Shown piece after piece: positions 35,330 to 46,493 of a stretch of 64,000 bases of DNA. The translations under genes were made by a program, and so were the position numbers. Source of the stretch: Perilla frutescens (taxonomy: Eukaryota > Streptophyta > Magnoliopsida > Lamiales > Lamiaceae). The stretch is taken from positions 71,932,317 through 71,996,316 of the forward strand of contig BRKX01000001.1 of assembly GCA_026008535.1 (NCBI GenBank), written 5' to 3'. Under the pieces are notes generated by a model. The model was not told the DNA's origin, did not search any database, and saw only the letters and a list, made by a program, of their open reading frames with translations. Each line of letters opens with the position of its first letter. Position 1 is the first letter of the stretch.

Positions 35330-36640
35330 TCCGTCTTAAATATTTAAGGGTCCTGTGCTAATTATAAAAATTGGGCTTTTAATATTAAAAAAATTGTTTT
35401 AAGTTATTAATAAAAGGGTAATTTTATTGATAACCCCCATTTTACTCTTTATAACTCCTTAAATTAATTAAAATATAAATATATATATTGTTTAGACCTT
35501 TATGCCCATACAACTCCCAACAAATTTAAAAATATAGCAAAATAGAATACAATCTCCAATTAATTTAAAGTATAGCAAAATAAAATACAATCCCCAATAT
35601 GTAATCCGCACTATTTAAAATCTATAATAAAATAAAATAAAATATCACCTCTATTTTATAGCCACCACTACTTTAAAAAATCTACCAACTTAAAATACAA
35701 CCTCCAATTCATAGCCTACATGACAAAAGAGTATAGAAATTTTAAGAAATAGAATCGCAAAGGCAAAATCAGAAAAAAATAAAGAAGACATGAAATTCGA
35801 AGAATAGAGAAACAGAGAAAATCTAAAATGTTTCTAACTATATGATATTATCTGAAAAACACAATAAAAAACTTGCAGGAGACCTGCAATTGATCCAGAG
35901 AAATTGACACCAATCAAAACTGAGACATCACCATGAAGTATACTTCGATAATCAACTTATTCACCCTGTATCAGAACACTTGATTATCACTGACTTCTTC
36001 TTTACAATCTTTATATTTATTACTTTCGCTTTCTCCATCAAATTCTCCATCCTTTTTGTACTCTATCATACTCATGACTCGATCATGTATGATGAAAGAG
36101 GCTCTATAATTTGATTTTTTTCTTTAAAGGAATACAACTATCATTCTTTTTTTTCTCTTTTTTTTGTTCTCTATTTTCTCTTTCGTTTTCTTCCGTTTGT
36201 TTTTCTTTTTTCTCGTCTATGGATTGTTTGAGTTTTTTTTCTTTCCTTTTGTGTTTGATGTTCTTTTTTTTCCTCGTATGGATTGTTTGAATTTTTTATT
36301 TTATTTTTTGTTTCCTTTTGTATTATTTAAAGTGGTGGTTTTATATTTGAGGGTTGTATTTTAATTAGTCTGTTAAGGTTTTAAGATACTGAGGGTTGTG
36401 AGGATAAAAAAGTCTAAAAATTATATATTTATATTTTAATTAATTTAAGGGGTCGTGAAGAGAAAATTGGGGGTTGTGAATAGAATCACCCTTAATAAAA
36501 ATTGAACTTTAATATTAAAAAAAATTGAGCCCACTAGTATTAAAAAATTGAACTCTAATATTAAAAAAATATATATGGACATTGAGGCGCCCTGTGCTAA
36601 AGTGCATCTCACGCCCCTCATTAGCTGGCCTTGAGATGAG
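35330..36640. mobile_element. Outer transposon remnant interrupted by a Mutator-like element
   Basis: The left part (GGGTCCTGTGCTAATTATAA, TTGGGCTTTTAATATTAAA) and right part (TTGAACTTTAATATTAAA, GAGGCGCCCTGTGCTAAAG, CGCCCCTCATTAGCTGGCC) belong to the GGGCCCTGTG family seen at 30825-31540 and 52500-52845. It is split by the element at 35416-36491. Confidence 0.45.
35416..36491. mobile_element. Mutator-like TIR element with perfect 9-bp TSD
   Basis: 1076 bp. The inverted ends of about 105 bp start GGGTAATTTTATTGATAACC and end GGTTGTGAATAGAATCACCC. They are flanked by a perfect 9-bp duplication, TTAATAAAA, at 35407-35415 and 36492-36500. Long TIRs plus a 9-bp TSD indicate a MULE. The interior includes a T-rich tract at about 36115-36330 but no transposase. 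Confidence 0.88.
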
Positions 36641-37772
36641 TACATGACCGCTCATCTATCATGCACTATGAGCACGAAATAATGCGTCGGTCATTGATAT
36701 GAAGATGTCATGTGGGTAAGGAGTCAATTCTCGCCAAGATTATTAAATTACATTTTAGAAAATAAATGACAACTATACATACACTGTTATTTTAGGAGTT
36801 ATGAATAGTAGGGGATTAATAATTTGTTAAGCAATAAGAATGTCATTTGAGACAATTTGCAGGTCTTTTTAATGTGGATTTTCATTTATTTTCTTATATT
36901 TAATTTTTTTCGTGTGACCTAAATTATACACAGTTCATCTTTTTTTGTCTAATATATTTAAATGTCTATATTATTTTCACAATTAAAAAAAAGTAATTAA
37001 TAGAGCATACTTCAAACTAATTAAAACTATAATAAAACACATGTTATTGAAATTTTGTACTAAATTATTTTGTGTTTTTTTTTAAAATTGCACCGAACCC
37101 TTCGTCACGTTTTCAAAAAATATGCATAACTTTTTTTTTAAAGAAAGTTGGTGTAAAATACCATTAATTTCTAACAAAATTTAAGTGCTTAAGTAAATAA
37201 TAGTATTTTGGTCAAAAAATTAAAAATGCTTTAAATTGCACCAAACCCTTTAATTTGTCAATTGTCATGTTGTTACTTTTACTTTTAAATTGCACCAAAC
37301 CCTTTCGCATGTTTTTAAAAAATATGCGTACTTTGGATTGTTATTTCGATAACAATTCAAGAAAATTTAATGCATTTCAACAAAAAAAAAACCGACTAAA
37401 ATTTATGCATGCAAATGTATATATTTCTCTAAAAATAACAATTTTTAATTTTTTAGGATTTGGTAAATTTTAGGTTTGGAGAGACAAAAAGACATGGATA
37501 GAGGAAGAGATGATATTTGTAGGTGTGTAGAGGCAATGTCCCAACTTGATTATGTATGTCTCTTCTGTCCTAATTTCTGAAATCTACAGAGGCATGGGAG
37601 TTGATGCTATCATCAAAATTACACTATTCTCCTGCATTTCCCATACTATTAATTTACTCACCGAATCTTAATCCTATCCATGCACTCATCTATATATATA
37701 TATATAGTTGGTTTCAGGTGAGAAAATAATGTTGATGTTAGAAACCCTAAAAGTCTAGTAAGAAGAGATAGA
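36501..37772. other. Intergenic
   Basis: AT-rich. The phrase AAATTGCACCaAACCCTT recurs three times between 37084 and 37305 with roughly 50-150 bp spacing, a minor local duplication. No gene. Confidence 0.35.
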
Positions 37773-38794
37773 CACTATAAAAAAAGCGATTCAACAACCG
37801 ATTTAGCGACGGATTATATTCTGTTGCTAAAATACCCACTAATTATTTCGTCTCTAATTTAGCGATGTAATAATCTGTTGTCAAACGTCGTATTTTAATA
37901 TTTTAATTTTATTTTTTTTGTTAACGACGGATTTTCCTGTCGCTAAGTTATAGACGAAAATAATCGTCGTTAGACTTTTTTTTTTTTTAGCGATTGATTA
38001 GCTACGAAAATATTTCAGAGCTAAAATTAATTGTGATTTTTTTAAATTTTTAAATTTTTTCTGTATTTTCCGACTATTACTTAATTATGAATTTGAAATT
38101 AAATTTTTAATATAGTTTTATTTTATTATTTTGAATTTATTTGATATTTTTATTTTTTAATATTTTTTATTTTGTTAAATTTTTTAATTTTTTATTTTCT
38201 AATTACTAATTAATGACCAATTTATAATAAAATATATTTTTATTTTTAATTCTTTTTGGATTTTATTAGTTTTTTTATTTTTTTTAATATTTTTAAAAAT
38301 ATAATTATATTAAATTATTTATTTAATATTTTTTTTATTTTTATAATTTTATTAATTATAAATATTTGAGAAAATTAGATAAAATAATCTAATATTAAAT
38401 AATGGTTAATGAAAAAATAAATAATAGATAGAAAATAATATTTATAGTCATTTAATTATTATTAAAATATATAATTATTAATTTTATTTTCATTTATAAT
38501 ATGAATATATTTAGAAAAGAAAAAATACAAAAAAAGACATGTATTGCTATAAATATATAATATGCAGTATATCTACATGTAATGACTTTGGCCCAGCGAT
38601 TTAATGTTTTGTTGACCATTTGGGGGCGTCTGTGTTCGATTTTTTAATCCATTGCTAATCTTTCTCGTCGTTAATTATGTCGTTAAAATGACTAATGGCG
38701 AGATTTTCAACAACGGACTGAGTCCATCATTAATCGTCGTAAAACTATTTTAACGAGGAATTTTACGTTGCTAAAACGTGATTTTTTTGTAATG
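37773..38794. mobile_element. Non-autonomous CACTA element
   Basis: 1022 bp, starting CACTATAAAAAAAGCG and ending GATTTTTTTGTAATG (complement CATTACAAAAAAATC). It is flanked by the 3-bp duplication AGA (37770-37772 and 38795-38797). Subterminal GACGGATT, TTAGCGACGG and TCGTCGTTA motifs recur in both ends, as expected for a CACTA element. The interior is AT-rich and non-coding. Confidence 0.78.
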
Positions 38795-39510
38795 AGAGAT
38801 ATTGGTAATATAGGAAAATGTGACTGTTAAGGAAGAGTGATATTGTGCGGCTTAAGGCGCGTTAAAGAATGCCCAAATATATGGACAAAGCTTTTGGATA
38901 CACGCTAATGATCGACTATTCTTGAAGGATCCTACAACAATATGGGCATCTCCGACATACGATGATTTTATAGCCATTTCTCCACTGGTCTATTTACGAG
39001 CTCATCCCCGGACACACTTTTATTGTACATGAAAAACACCTGATACCATTCCGACCTCGATCGATTAGTGGAATCAGTCTCTTGTTCTATAGAAGAAACT
39101 ACAAAAAAGACGTGTATTGCTATAAATATATAATATGCAGTATATTTTACATGTAATGACTTTGGCCCGGCGATCTAATACTTTGCTGACCATTTGGGAG
39201 CGTCTCTGTTCGATTTAATCCATCGCTAAGCTTTCCTGTCATTAATTATGTCATTAATATGACTAATGATGAAATTGCCCAAATATACGGACATAGCTTT
39301 TGGATCCACGCTAACAACCGACTATTCTTGAGGGATCCTATAACAATATACGCATCTCCGACCTACGACAATTCTATAGCCATTTCCCCACTGTTCCATT
39401 TGTGAGCTCACCTCCGAACACACTCCGATTGTACGTGAAAAATACCTGATACCATTCCAACCTTGATCGAGTAGTGGAATCGATCTCTTATTCTTCAATA
39501 GAAATAAAGG
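38528..39510. repeat. Tandem segmental duplication spanning the CACTA 3' end
   Basis: Unit A (about 38528-39098) and unit B (about 39099-39510) align through GTATTGCTATAAATATATAA, GACTTTGGCCC, GACTATTCTTGA, GGATCCTA and CTGATACCATTCC. Unit B lacks about 170 bp corresponding to 38697-38868, which contain the CACTA terminus and the sequence after it. The units have diverged by several percent. Confidence 0.75.
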
Positions 39511-39856
39511 AGATATTCGTCGTTGAATCGACTCCGAAATTTACAACCCAAGTCATGCATAAAAACCCACACCTTCCATATTTCTTAATTACTATGTTCA
39601 TCCTGTTGTCTAACATTCAATTAATTGACGAATTGAGAGTACATAAAAAATCTCATGATGTGAGTTTTCCAATCACACTCACATTGCAATTTGGTTTGAT
39701 TAGTTGTGCACCTTAATTCACATTAATTACAATGGAAAAAATTCATAAATTTGCCACAGATATTATTTATTCTCATCATTTATAATAGTTGTGGAGTCCA
39801 AATAAGCCCGACAATATATATTTCAGGTGTTTATATGAGAGACCTGCAATATACCT

Positions 39857-39911
<55 letters not shown>

Positions 39912-40544
39912 TACCACCAATTATTAGAGATGATCCAGTAACTATATATGTTTTACTCTAAAAATTATTGTGATTAGACATTAGCACCATTATAAGATTA
40001 TGGAAAATAAAATCAAGCCCTCTCATTTCATTGAATTCTCCAACCAAACAACGAAATCCTTATCTTGGCCTATAAGAAATCAATTATATTGCGATTAGCC
40101 AATGATGTTGACATAAATAAAAGATGGTTTCCATGGCCAACCGCACTTTTGCCTCCAAATTATAAATAAAATATAACGTCGACGAACGTAGAATTAGACT
40201 ACATAAAAGATTGCGTGAGACTATCTTATAAATTATGATTCGTAAAATGAGTCAAGTTTCTGACTTTAAATTATTTTTTTATGCATTGCTAGATAGTTTT
40301 ACATATCATATTCTCTAACCTCTTAAAGATTAATTATTAATTTATGATATCAAATGGATCATATATATATATATATATGGATCTTCTGAAAATATAGTCT
40401 TATCATCTTATTGATCTCTGTGATTTTTCTAACTGACCCAAATAGAGACGAGAGAAAAATATTATCTTAGAGAAATAATATATTATTATTTTATTAATTG
40501 TGAACCATAATTTATTAATTTATTGCAAGTCTAGTTAATTGTAA
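39511..40544. other. Intergenic
   Basis: Contains (AAT)n at 39859-39910 and (TA)n at about 40362-40378. No gene recognised. Confidence 0.4.
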
Positions 40545-40940
40545 TAGTGCGTAAAAGTATGCGGAAAGAATGTATTATGTAAAAAAATGTGTATTAATGT
40601 GTGTGTTGATAAAGGTGTTAAATTTTTAATCTACAAAAGAGATAATGTGAACCATTTTAGTAAGTCGGGGAAGTCAGTTGAGTCAAATAATCAAAGAAAA
40701 GTCAATGGGAGCACTGAGGAACAATAGAGAGGGTCAATTTGGACCCTTATCCCATTAAAAATAATAAACCTTATTAATTCATTATTAACTACAAATAATT
40801 GAAAATTAAAAACTAAAAATAGTTATAAATTAAACCAAATTGGATAGAGTAAATCCTAATTAATAATTATTAACTTAAATTTAAGCACAATAAATTAAAA
40901 TTAAAGAAAAAAATATACAAAAAACTAATAAGTTTGATGA
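40545..40940. mobile_element. Isolated end of a 49.6-kb-type MULE next to MITE-like sequence
   Basis: 40545-40735 matches the right arm of the element at 49647-50707: GTGTGTGTTgATAAaGGTGTT, AGATAATGTGAACC, AAGTCGgGGaAG and GTCAATTTGGACCCTTA. From about 40740 to 40940 the sequence is weakly similar to the interior of the Mutator-like MITE at 141-537. Both are diverged. Confidence 0.5.
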
Positions 40941-41520
40941 AATATAGGCTTTATATATTATCGTCGAGTTTATAACTAATATAATTCCTCGAGAAACACT
41001 AAAGTTTTATAACTTGTGTTTATGGAGCAAAGTATTGAAAATTTAATAACTTGACATTCTCAAGTTTTTCCGTGAAAAAAAAAACTCATCATCCACATTA
41101 TCCAATAATGATCATTATAATTAATTTTAACTATTTTTTTTAATAAAAAATGTCACTTAATATATTAAATTAGATGTTTATAACAATAACGACAATAAAG
41201 GATGCTCATTATTAAGAGTCACGTCTTCTCTTGTTGATATTTTATTTTTCTAAAAGAAATGAGAATTCAATGTTGTCTTCTAACCATGGGTGATTGCAAG
41301 ATTAAATCCTATAAAAAGAGAGTTACAAATTGCCTAAAAGTCCAAAGGTATCACAAACTTATAACACAGCAAGTTAGAACCTCATTATAAAACATTTTAA
41401 CGTAAACACAACGTAAAAAACCCTCAAAAGAGGGAAAATGCAACCCTTCTAATACAAATAACCTTAAAAAAAGTTCCATGAGTATCCTTATTAACCAAAT
41501 CCTTAATATTATATAAAGCA

Positions 41521-41645
41521 AATGTCACCGACTAGAGGTAGTTTCGGAATTAGCCCAAGCATCTGCCACATGATTACCTTCTCGAAAAATATATATGTAT
41601 AATCTGAATCATCTCTAGAAGTCTTCATGCGTCAACAAATTAAAC
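41521..41645 (-). pseudogene. Remnant of a LINE-type RNase H domain
   Basis: On the minus strand the frame reads IYIFREGNHVADAWANSE (about 41535-41590). It matches the REGNxVADxLAN signature at the end of the RNase H domain in plant LINE and related non-LTR elements (family knowledge). Stop codons lie on both sides, so this is a short dead fragment. Confidence 0.5.
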
Positions 41646-42247
41646 TGTACGAGATAAGATGAACACACCTGTAAAAATGCAAAAGCACATTTTATATTCA
41701 AGATACTTCTGGAGAGTCAAGATAATCTAAAACGAATATCGACACTATCCAAAACGCTTGTATAACTACAATTGCATGCAATGTAAACCTATGTAGAAAA
41801 TTAAATGAAAAATCATTCACTAAAGTTGATATGAGAAAAGTAGCCAAAAAAAAAATTATAACCCACGAGACCCGTTAGATTAGATGAGGCATGTTGCTTT
41901 CGTACTTGTTATAAACTAATCAGATTCCAATAAAAAAAAAGTTGATAATATTGATGGAAATGCTATATCCATGATTGGCTTTATCTACAAAGTTGTGTAC
42001 ATCTATTTCATGTATTTTCACCAAAAAGTCATTATGTCATTTCACTTATCTTGCTTCAATCACAGCCAATCATGTCTCTTCTACAAGACCCCACTAATGT
42101 TATGTATCTCCTTGTGCATATACACTGGTCAATATTTTTGCCAACTTTCTTCAAATTGCACATACATACATACATACATATATATATATGTATGTATATG
42201 TCGACAAACTATAGACCCACAAATTTATTCAGGTACAAAAATTATTG
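41646..42247. other. Intergenic
   Basis: AT-rich with a short (CATA)n/(TATG)n tract at about 42160-42200. No gene recognised. Confidence 0.35.
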
Positions 42248-42255
42248 ATTATTAT

Positions 42256-44113
42256 CAAGGATGAAAATATCGCTATCGCAACATATATCGCAACTTCAAT
42301 TTTACGGATATATCGACGGATATATCGATATCGCATATCGATATCGCAGAAAATTGAAAAAAATGACGGAAATCATATTAAAATCTTGGAAATTTAGCAT
42401 TAAATTTTAGGAACTATTATGACATATTATTATGCACATACTCCACTAATTTTTTTGATAGAATTGTATTTTGAAAGCAAATATATTAATAATACATTAT
42501 ATAAATACCGCCTGAGACAATACATTTGACAAAATAATACATAATACAATATAAAATGACTAAATAAACATTATAAAGTACAATTAATACCAAAATGAGG
42601 ATCTATGAGGTTCAAATATAGTAGATGGAATGCCATCTTGTTCTAAACAATATTGGTACCAACTTATCACGTTCGAGTAATTATGGATATAATTATGCAC
42701 ATGCGCTTGATATGTTTCTTGATTTATTCCAACAGCTTCACCATGAATTGGATAATGTCCATTGACCCAATTATTTTGTTGATACACATTTTGAGTAGTC
42801 CAATCAATTTGTGAACTCCCATATGTGTAAGAAGCATATGAATCTTGGGACATATCACTATGATCAGTGCTACCCATATTCGTAGAATCAAGATTGGCAG
42901 AAAGTTCTTCAATATCAGTCCGTGGACTTTCTTCTTGAGTCCATGCATGTCTCCTTATGTATTCCTTTCCTATTGCACCTATTCCAGAACCTCTACCTCT
43001 ACTTCCGTGGTCCATATCTTGTGTTGCATGAGTGAAGTTGGCCTCACAACTGAATGGACTCAATAACGTATGACTTAAACCATAATCATCTTGATTTTTC
43101 CCACCATTTCCACTACCATCATCATTTCTACCACTTCCATCATTTCCTCCATCACTATTTCTCCCATCCTCTGTTGAGCTATCTGTTTTTGAATCACGAA
43201 AAGTATTACCCACTTCTTTTTGTAATACTTGATTCACATTAATGCCATAATCACGAGTCATAGCAGCTATTTTTGGATCAGGATTTCCCACATTATCATC
43301 TAAGTGTGCAGGGCGAATCCATTGAAAAGGTGGATTTCCTTTTTCATCATTTTCTGTTATATCTACCAGATCTAGATATTCTTGCTCTACAACCTTATAA
43401 TTTGTTGCAAAACGTGTAGCTCCTGGGCGTACAATATCTCCTCGACACATCTCCCGCATGAGTGCAAGTAGCCAACCATGATTATAAATGTAATTGGTTA
43501 ATTGTCTAGCCTTTGCAATTACCTCTGCAACAGTCTCTTTTTTTCCAATATTTTCAAATATTAAGTCGATACAGTGAGCAACACATGGTGTCCAATACAG
43601 ATCATACTTACTCATGAGTTTTTTTCATGCTTTCAAAAAAGCAGAACCATTATCAGTAACAATCTGTACAACATTCTTAGAACCAACCTCCAGCACCACA
43701 TCTTTTAGCAAACCATATATATACTTATGATCCTTGATTATATTGGATGAATCTCATTATTCTTTCTAAGACATGCGTTGATTTCCCGATCTTCTTTCTC
43801 TTATATTTTTTTTGCAAAGTGAAATGTCTTTATAAAGCAAATAATATTGGAACTCAAATAATTACATTGAAGACCTAAAAAAGATCACAAAAATATATAG
43901 TATTAAATAAAAATCAAAATATATTATAGAAATAGTAAAAAAATCGCGATATATTGCGATATCTTGCGATATTTTGCGATATCTTGCGATATCTTGCGAT
44001 TTCTCGTCGATACTCGGGAAAAAAGATATTCCCCTCAATATCCGTATCGCAATGTCAATATCCGCGATATATCTGCGATATATCCGCGATATTTCGCGAT
44101 ATTTTCATCCTTG
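42256..44113. mobile_element. hAT transposon, deleted, exact ends and TSD
   Basis: 1858 bp with perfect 18-bp TIRs (CAAGGATGAAAATATCGC at the left, its complement at the right). It is flanked by a perfect 8-bp duplication, ATTATTAT, at 42248-42255 and 44114-44121, diagnostic of hAT. Both subterminal regions are filled with GCGATAT repeats, about a dozen at 43942-44105 and several at 42272-42345, which are likely transposase-binding sites. The interior holds a broken, internally deleted transposase gene on the minus strand. Confidence 0.95.
42584..43752 (-). pseudogene. hAT transposase, DUF659 type, internally deleted
   Basis: Upstream of the open frame the same frame reads NIIKDHKYIYGLLKDVVLEV and then VTDNGSAFLKA. 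A TGA stop at about 43625 stands where family members have Cys (AFLKACKKLM). From 43615 it reads 343 codons: MSKYDLYWTPCVAHCIDLIF and RPGATRFATNY, the DUF659/RNase H-like part, then at about residue 73 it jumps directly to KVVEQEYLDLVDI, which lies after the dimerisation domain in full-length relatives. About 300 residues, with the rest of the catalytic domain and the hAT dimerisation domain, are missing. The tail is rich in Gly, Ser, Asn and Asp. It cannot encode an active transposase. Confidence 0.88.
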
Positions 44114-44121
44114 ATTATTAT

Positions 44122-44811
44122 ATCTTAAGCGAATCCAAATAGATCCGAACATTCCACGTATTGGGTTCATGAGGCTAAATTGCATTGGTGGGCGGTGGCC
44201 CATATATAGATAAATTTATAGATCAAAATATTAATCCACACCAATATCTTGTGAGATTTTATAATTCTATTGATATTTGATTATCTATGAATTTAGATAT
44301 TGACCACTCTAACGGGTTCTCTTGTGTGAGATAAGACGGGTCGGAATCTGAATTCAAATATAATTAAACATCAATAAAATTATAAGATATGTTATTAGAT
44401 ATATGTCGGTCTTCGATGAAACATGTATAACTTTCTTAAAGGTTACTATTTTTCTGAAATTATTTTTTCATTGAAACATAAATTCGATTAGCTTTTCAAT
44501 TATATATAGCACACGCTTTAATTATTTTTCCATGAGAGCACTTTTTTGTTAAAAATTAGGTATTTTGTAACATTAACATGCATGTTTCGTATTAACAACA
44601 TAAAGACATGATATTATCAATGTTGTGGCATGTATTAACAATGTCGGACATCTATATTTTGTATATATGCAGTTTTTTATATATTTTTCATCGATGTTTA
44701 TTTAGATAAACATATGCAATTGATATATTAAATGAAAGGACATAAAATAAGTACTTTTCCAAATAGATGGAGGTCCATGGAATGATCCCTATAATAGCCA
44801 AATTCTCATTT
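44122..44811. other. Intergenic
   Basis: AT-rich. CTTGTGTGAGATAAGACGGGTC at about 44320-44341 resembles the terminal motif of the Pack-MULE that follows at 44821 and may be a stray end of the same family. Confidence 0.4.
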
Positions 44812-44985
44812 TATTTTAGGGGCACACTTGTGTGAGACCGTTTAATGGGTCTCTTACGTTAGACGGATCTGTATCCGATCCGGATTCATTAAACTATAAA
44901 AAGCAAAAAAAAAAAAAAAAAAACCTAACACAGTCGCTCTTCTCTCGCAGAACTTCTATTCTCCCGATCAATCTTCTTCCCGCTC

Positions 44986-45570
44986 CAAGCAAGGGACCAG
45001 ATTGGCACTTATTTCTACTTCCCGTCGCTTGGACTCCATGAGGCTGTTGGAGGTTATGGAAGCATCAAAGTCTACAGTCGTCCTCAAATTCCTGTTCCTT
45101 TCCCGCCTTCTGCTGGGGATCACGTTGTTCTTGCTGGGGACTGGTTCAAGAGAAGCCACAGAGTAAGCCGATTATTTGACCCTCAAGTAAGAAAATTGAT
45201 AAAATCACTGCATATTTTCTCACAAATGAAAAGGATGATCTGCTCTTCTGTTCTTGCAGCAACTTAGATATTTCTTCGATGGTGGTCAAAATCTTCCCTG
45301 GCCTAATGGTCTTATTATCAATGGGTGTGGTTGGAACGGATATACATTCACTGTTGAACAAGGTCACTCAACTTCTTAATCAACTAATGGAAGTAAACCA
45401 CTTAGAGTGCGTTTATAGCTTGTCATTTCATTTTTATGAATCCAAAGTTCAATTGCAGGTAAAACATACAGGTTCAGGATATCCAATGTTGGGATTGCTA
45501 CTTTCCTTAACTTTAGAATTTAGGGACACTTGATGAAACTAGTGGAAGTAGAAGGATCTCAACACATATA
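44986..45570 (+). pseudogene. Captured fragment of an SKU5-similar (SKS) multicopper-oxidase-like gene
   Basis: Three exon-like pieces with GT/AG introns between them: 44986-45186, 45260-45362 and 45459-45570. They read QARDQIGTYFYFPSLGLHEA, then YSRPQIPVPFPPSAGDHVVL and AGDWFKRSH; LPWPNGLIINGCGWNGYTFT and VEQG; and GKTYRFRISNVGIATFLNFR. All fit the cupredoxin domains of SKU5/SKS and ascorbate-oxidase-like proteins, which are secreted or GPI-anchored cell-wall proteins. A TAG at 45521-45523 replaces the usual Gln of NFRIQxH, and the frame degenerates after 45565. The N-terminal signal region, the first part of domain 1 and the whole C-terminal half are absent. The introns are retained, so capture was from DNA, not from a spliced transcript. 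Confidence 0.85.
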
Positions 45571-45619
45571 ATGCTTGATTTGTTGGATCCTTAATTATTA
45601 ATTTATAGAATTTGAGATT

Positions 45620-46340
45620 TTCAGTGATACTTTTATTTGTAATTAGTGTTACTTTATTTTGTAATTAGTGATACTTTATTTTGTAGTTAATAAGATTTTT
45701 CTCTATAATATTGAAATAAATTTTTTACTCAAGAATGAGTTTTTATTGTATTCATAGATCTGATTCTCAATTTGAGATTATGTTTTAAACTGACATTTTT
45801 CTTTTGTAATTAGTGATACTTTCTTTTGTAATTATAGTGATACTTTTTTCCATAATAATGAGACTCCACTCCATAGGTGATGATACTTCACCCATAAATA
45901 ATGATACTCACATGTGAGTTAATGATACTCCACCCATAAATAATGACACTTGAGTTAATGATACTCAACTCATTGTTAATGATATTTATCTATTCTGGAT
46001 TTGATAATTAATGTTTAATCATCAATAATATCATATTATATTCCACTTCCGAAATAATGATACTTCATCCATAATTAATGATACTTAACAGACAGTTAAT
46101 GATACTCACCAGATATATATCTAATGATATTTCACTTAATAATAAATCATATTTTGCCAAATTTATATCTAATATCTAATGATACTTCACTTAATAGTTA
46201 ATGATATTTCGCCCAATTTATATCTAATGATACTTCGCTTCATAGTTAATGACGTTTCACTTCACAGTTAGTGATACTTCACACATAGTGATACTTTACT
46301 TTATACTTAATGATACTTTACTTTATACCTAGTGATATTT
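45620..46340. repeat. TAATGATACTT degenerate repeat field
   Basis: About 30 copies of GATACTT or GATATTT, usually as TAATGATACTTCAC or GTGATACTTTA, spaced 15-35 bp apart over 700 bp. The field fills the right half of the Pack-MULE-like element. The same TGATACTTT motif recurs inside the elements at 19450-19765 and 29543-29940. Confidence 0.8.
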
Positions 46341-46493
46341 CAGTGGCGGCGCATGGGGGCGCAGATAAGACACTCACCTGCGCGCGAAAATAGGATTTTG
46401 GGCGGGTTTTGAACAGGTTTGGGTTTTATTTGATCCGTCTAACGTAAACAACTCGATAGACGGAACCATACAAACTTTTGTCAATATTTTAAT

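Larger units (their letters stand above)
44821..46484. mobile_element. Pack-MULE-like element carrying a multicopper-oxidase-like gene fragment
   Basis: 1664 bp. The inverted ends include an exact shared block, TTACGTTAGACGGATC, at the left (about 44857-44872) and its complement GATCCGTCTAACGTAA at the right (about 46431-46446). The outer 30 bp (CTTGTGTGAGACCG against CGGAACCATACAAA) match imperfectly. Flanking 9-mers TATTTTAGG (44812-44820) and TATTTTAAT (46485-46493) match at 7 of 9. The CTTGTGTGAGACCGT terminus is a widespread plant MULE-type end (recalled). Inside lie a spliced-looking host gene fragment and a repeat-rich AT region, with no transposase. Confidence 0.75.

Noticed and set aside
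36164..36364. Phe/Leu-rich small membrane protein
   Set aside because: It is a T-rich tract inside a Mutator-like element and only looks hydrophobic because of composition.
42584..43615. Functional 343-codon host gene
   Set aside because: It lies inside a hAT element with exact ends, lacks most of the transposase, and has an in-frame stop just upstream.
43942..44105. CRISPR-like or satellite array of GCGATAT repeats
   Set aside because: This is a plant nuclear sequence, the repeats are short and unspaced, and they are bounded by the hAT terminus, so they are subterminal transposase-binding repeats.
44832..45533. Small open frames in the Pack-MULE-like element
   Set aside because: They are in the wrong frame relative to the SKS homology, which is the real signal here.
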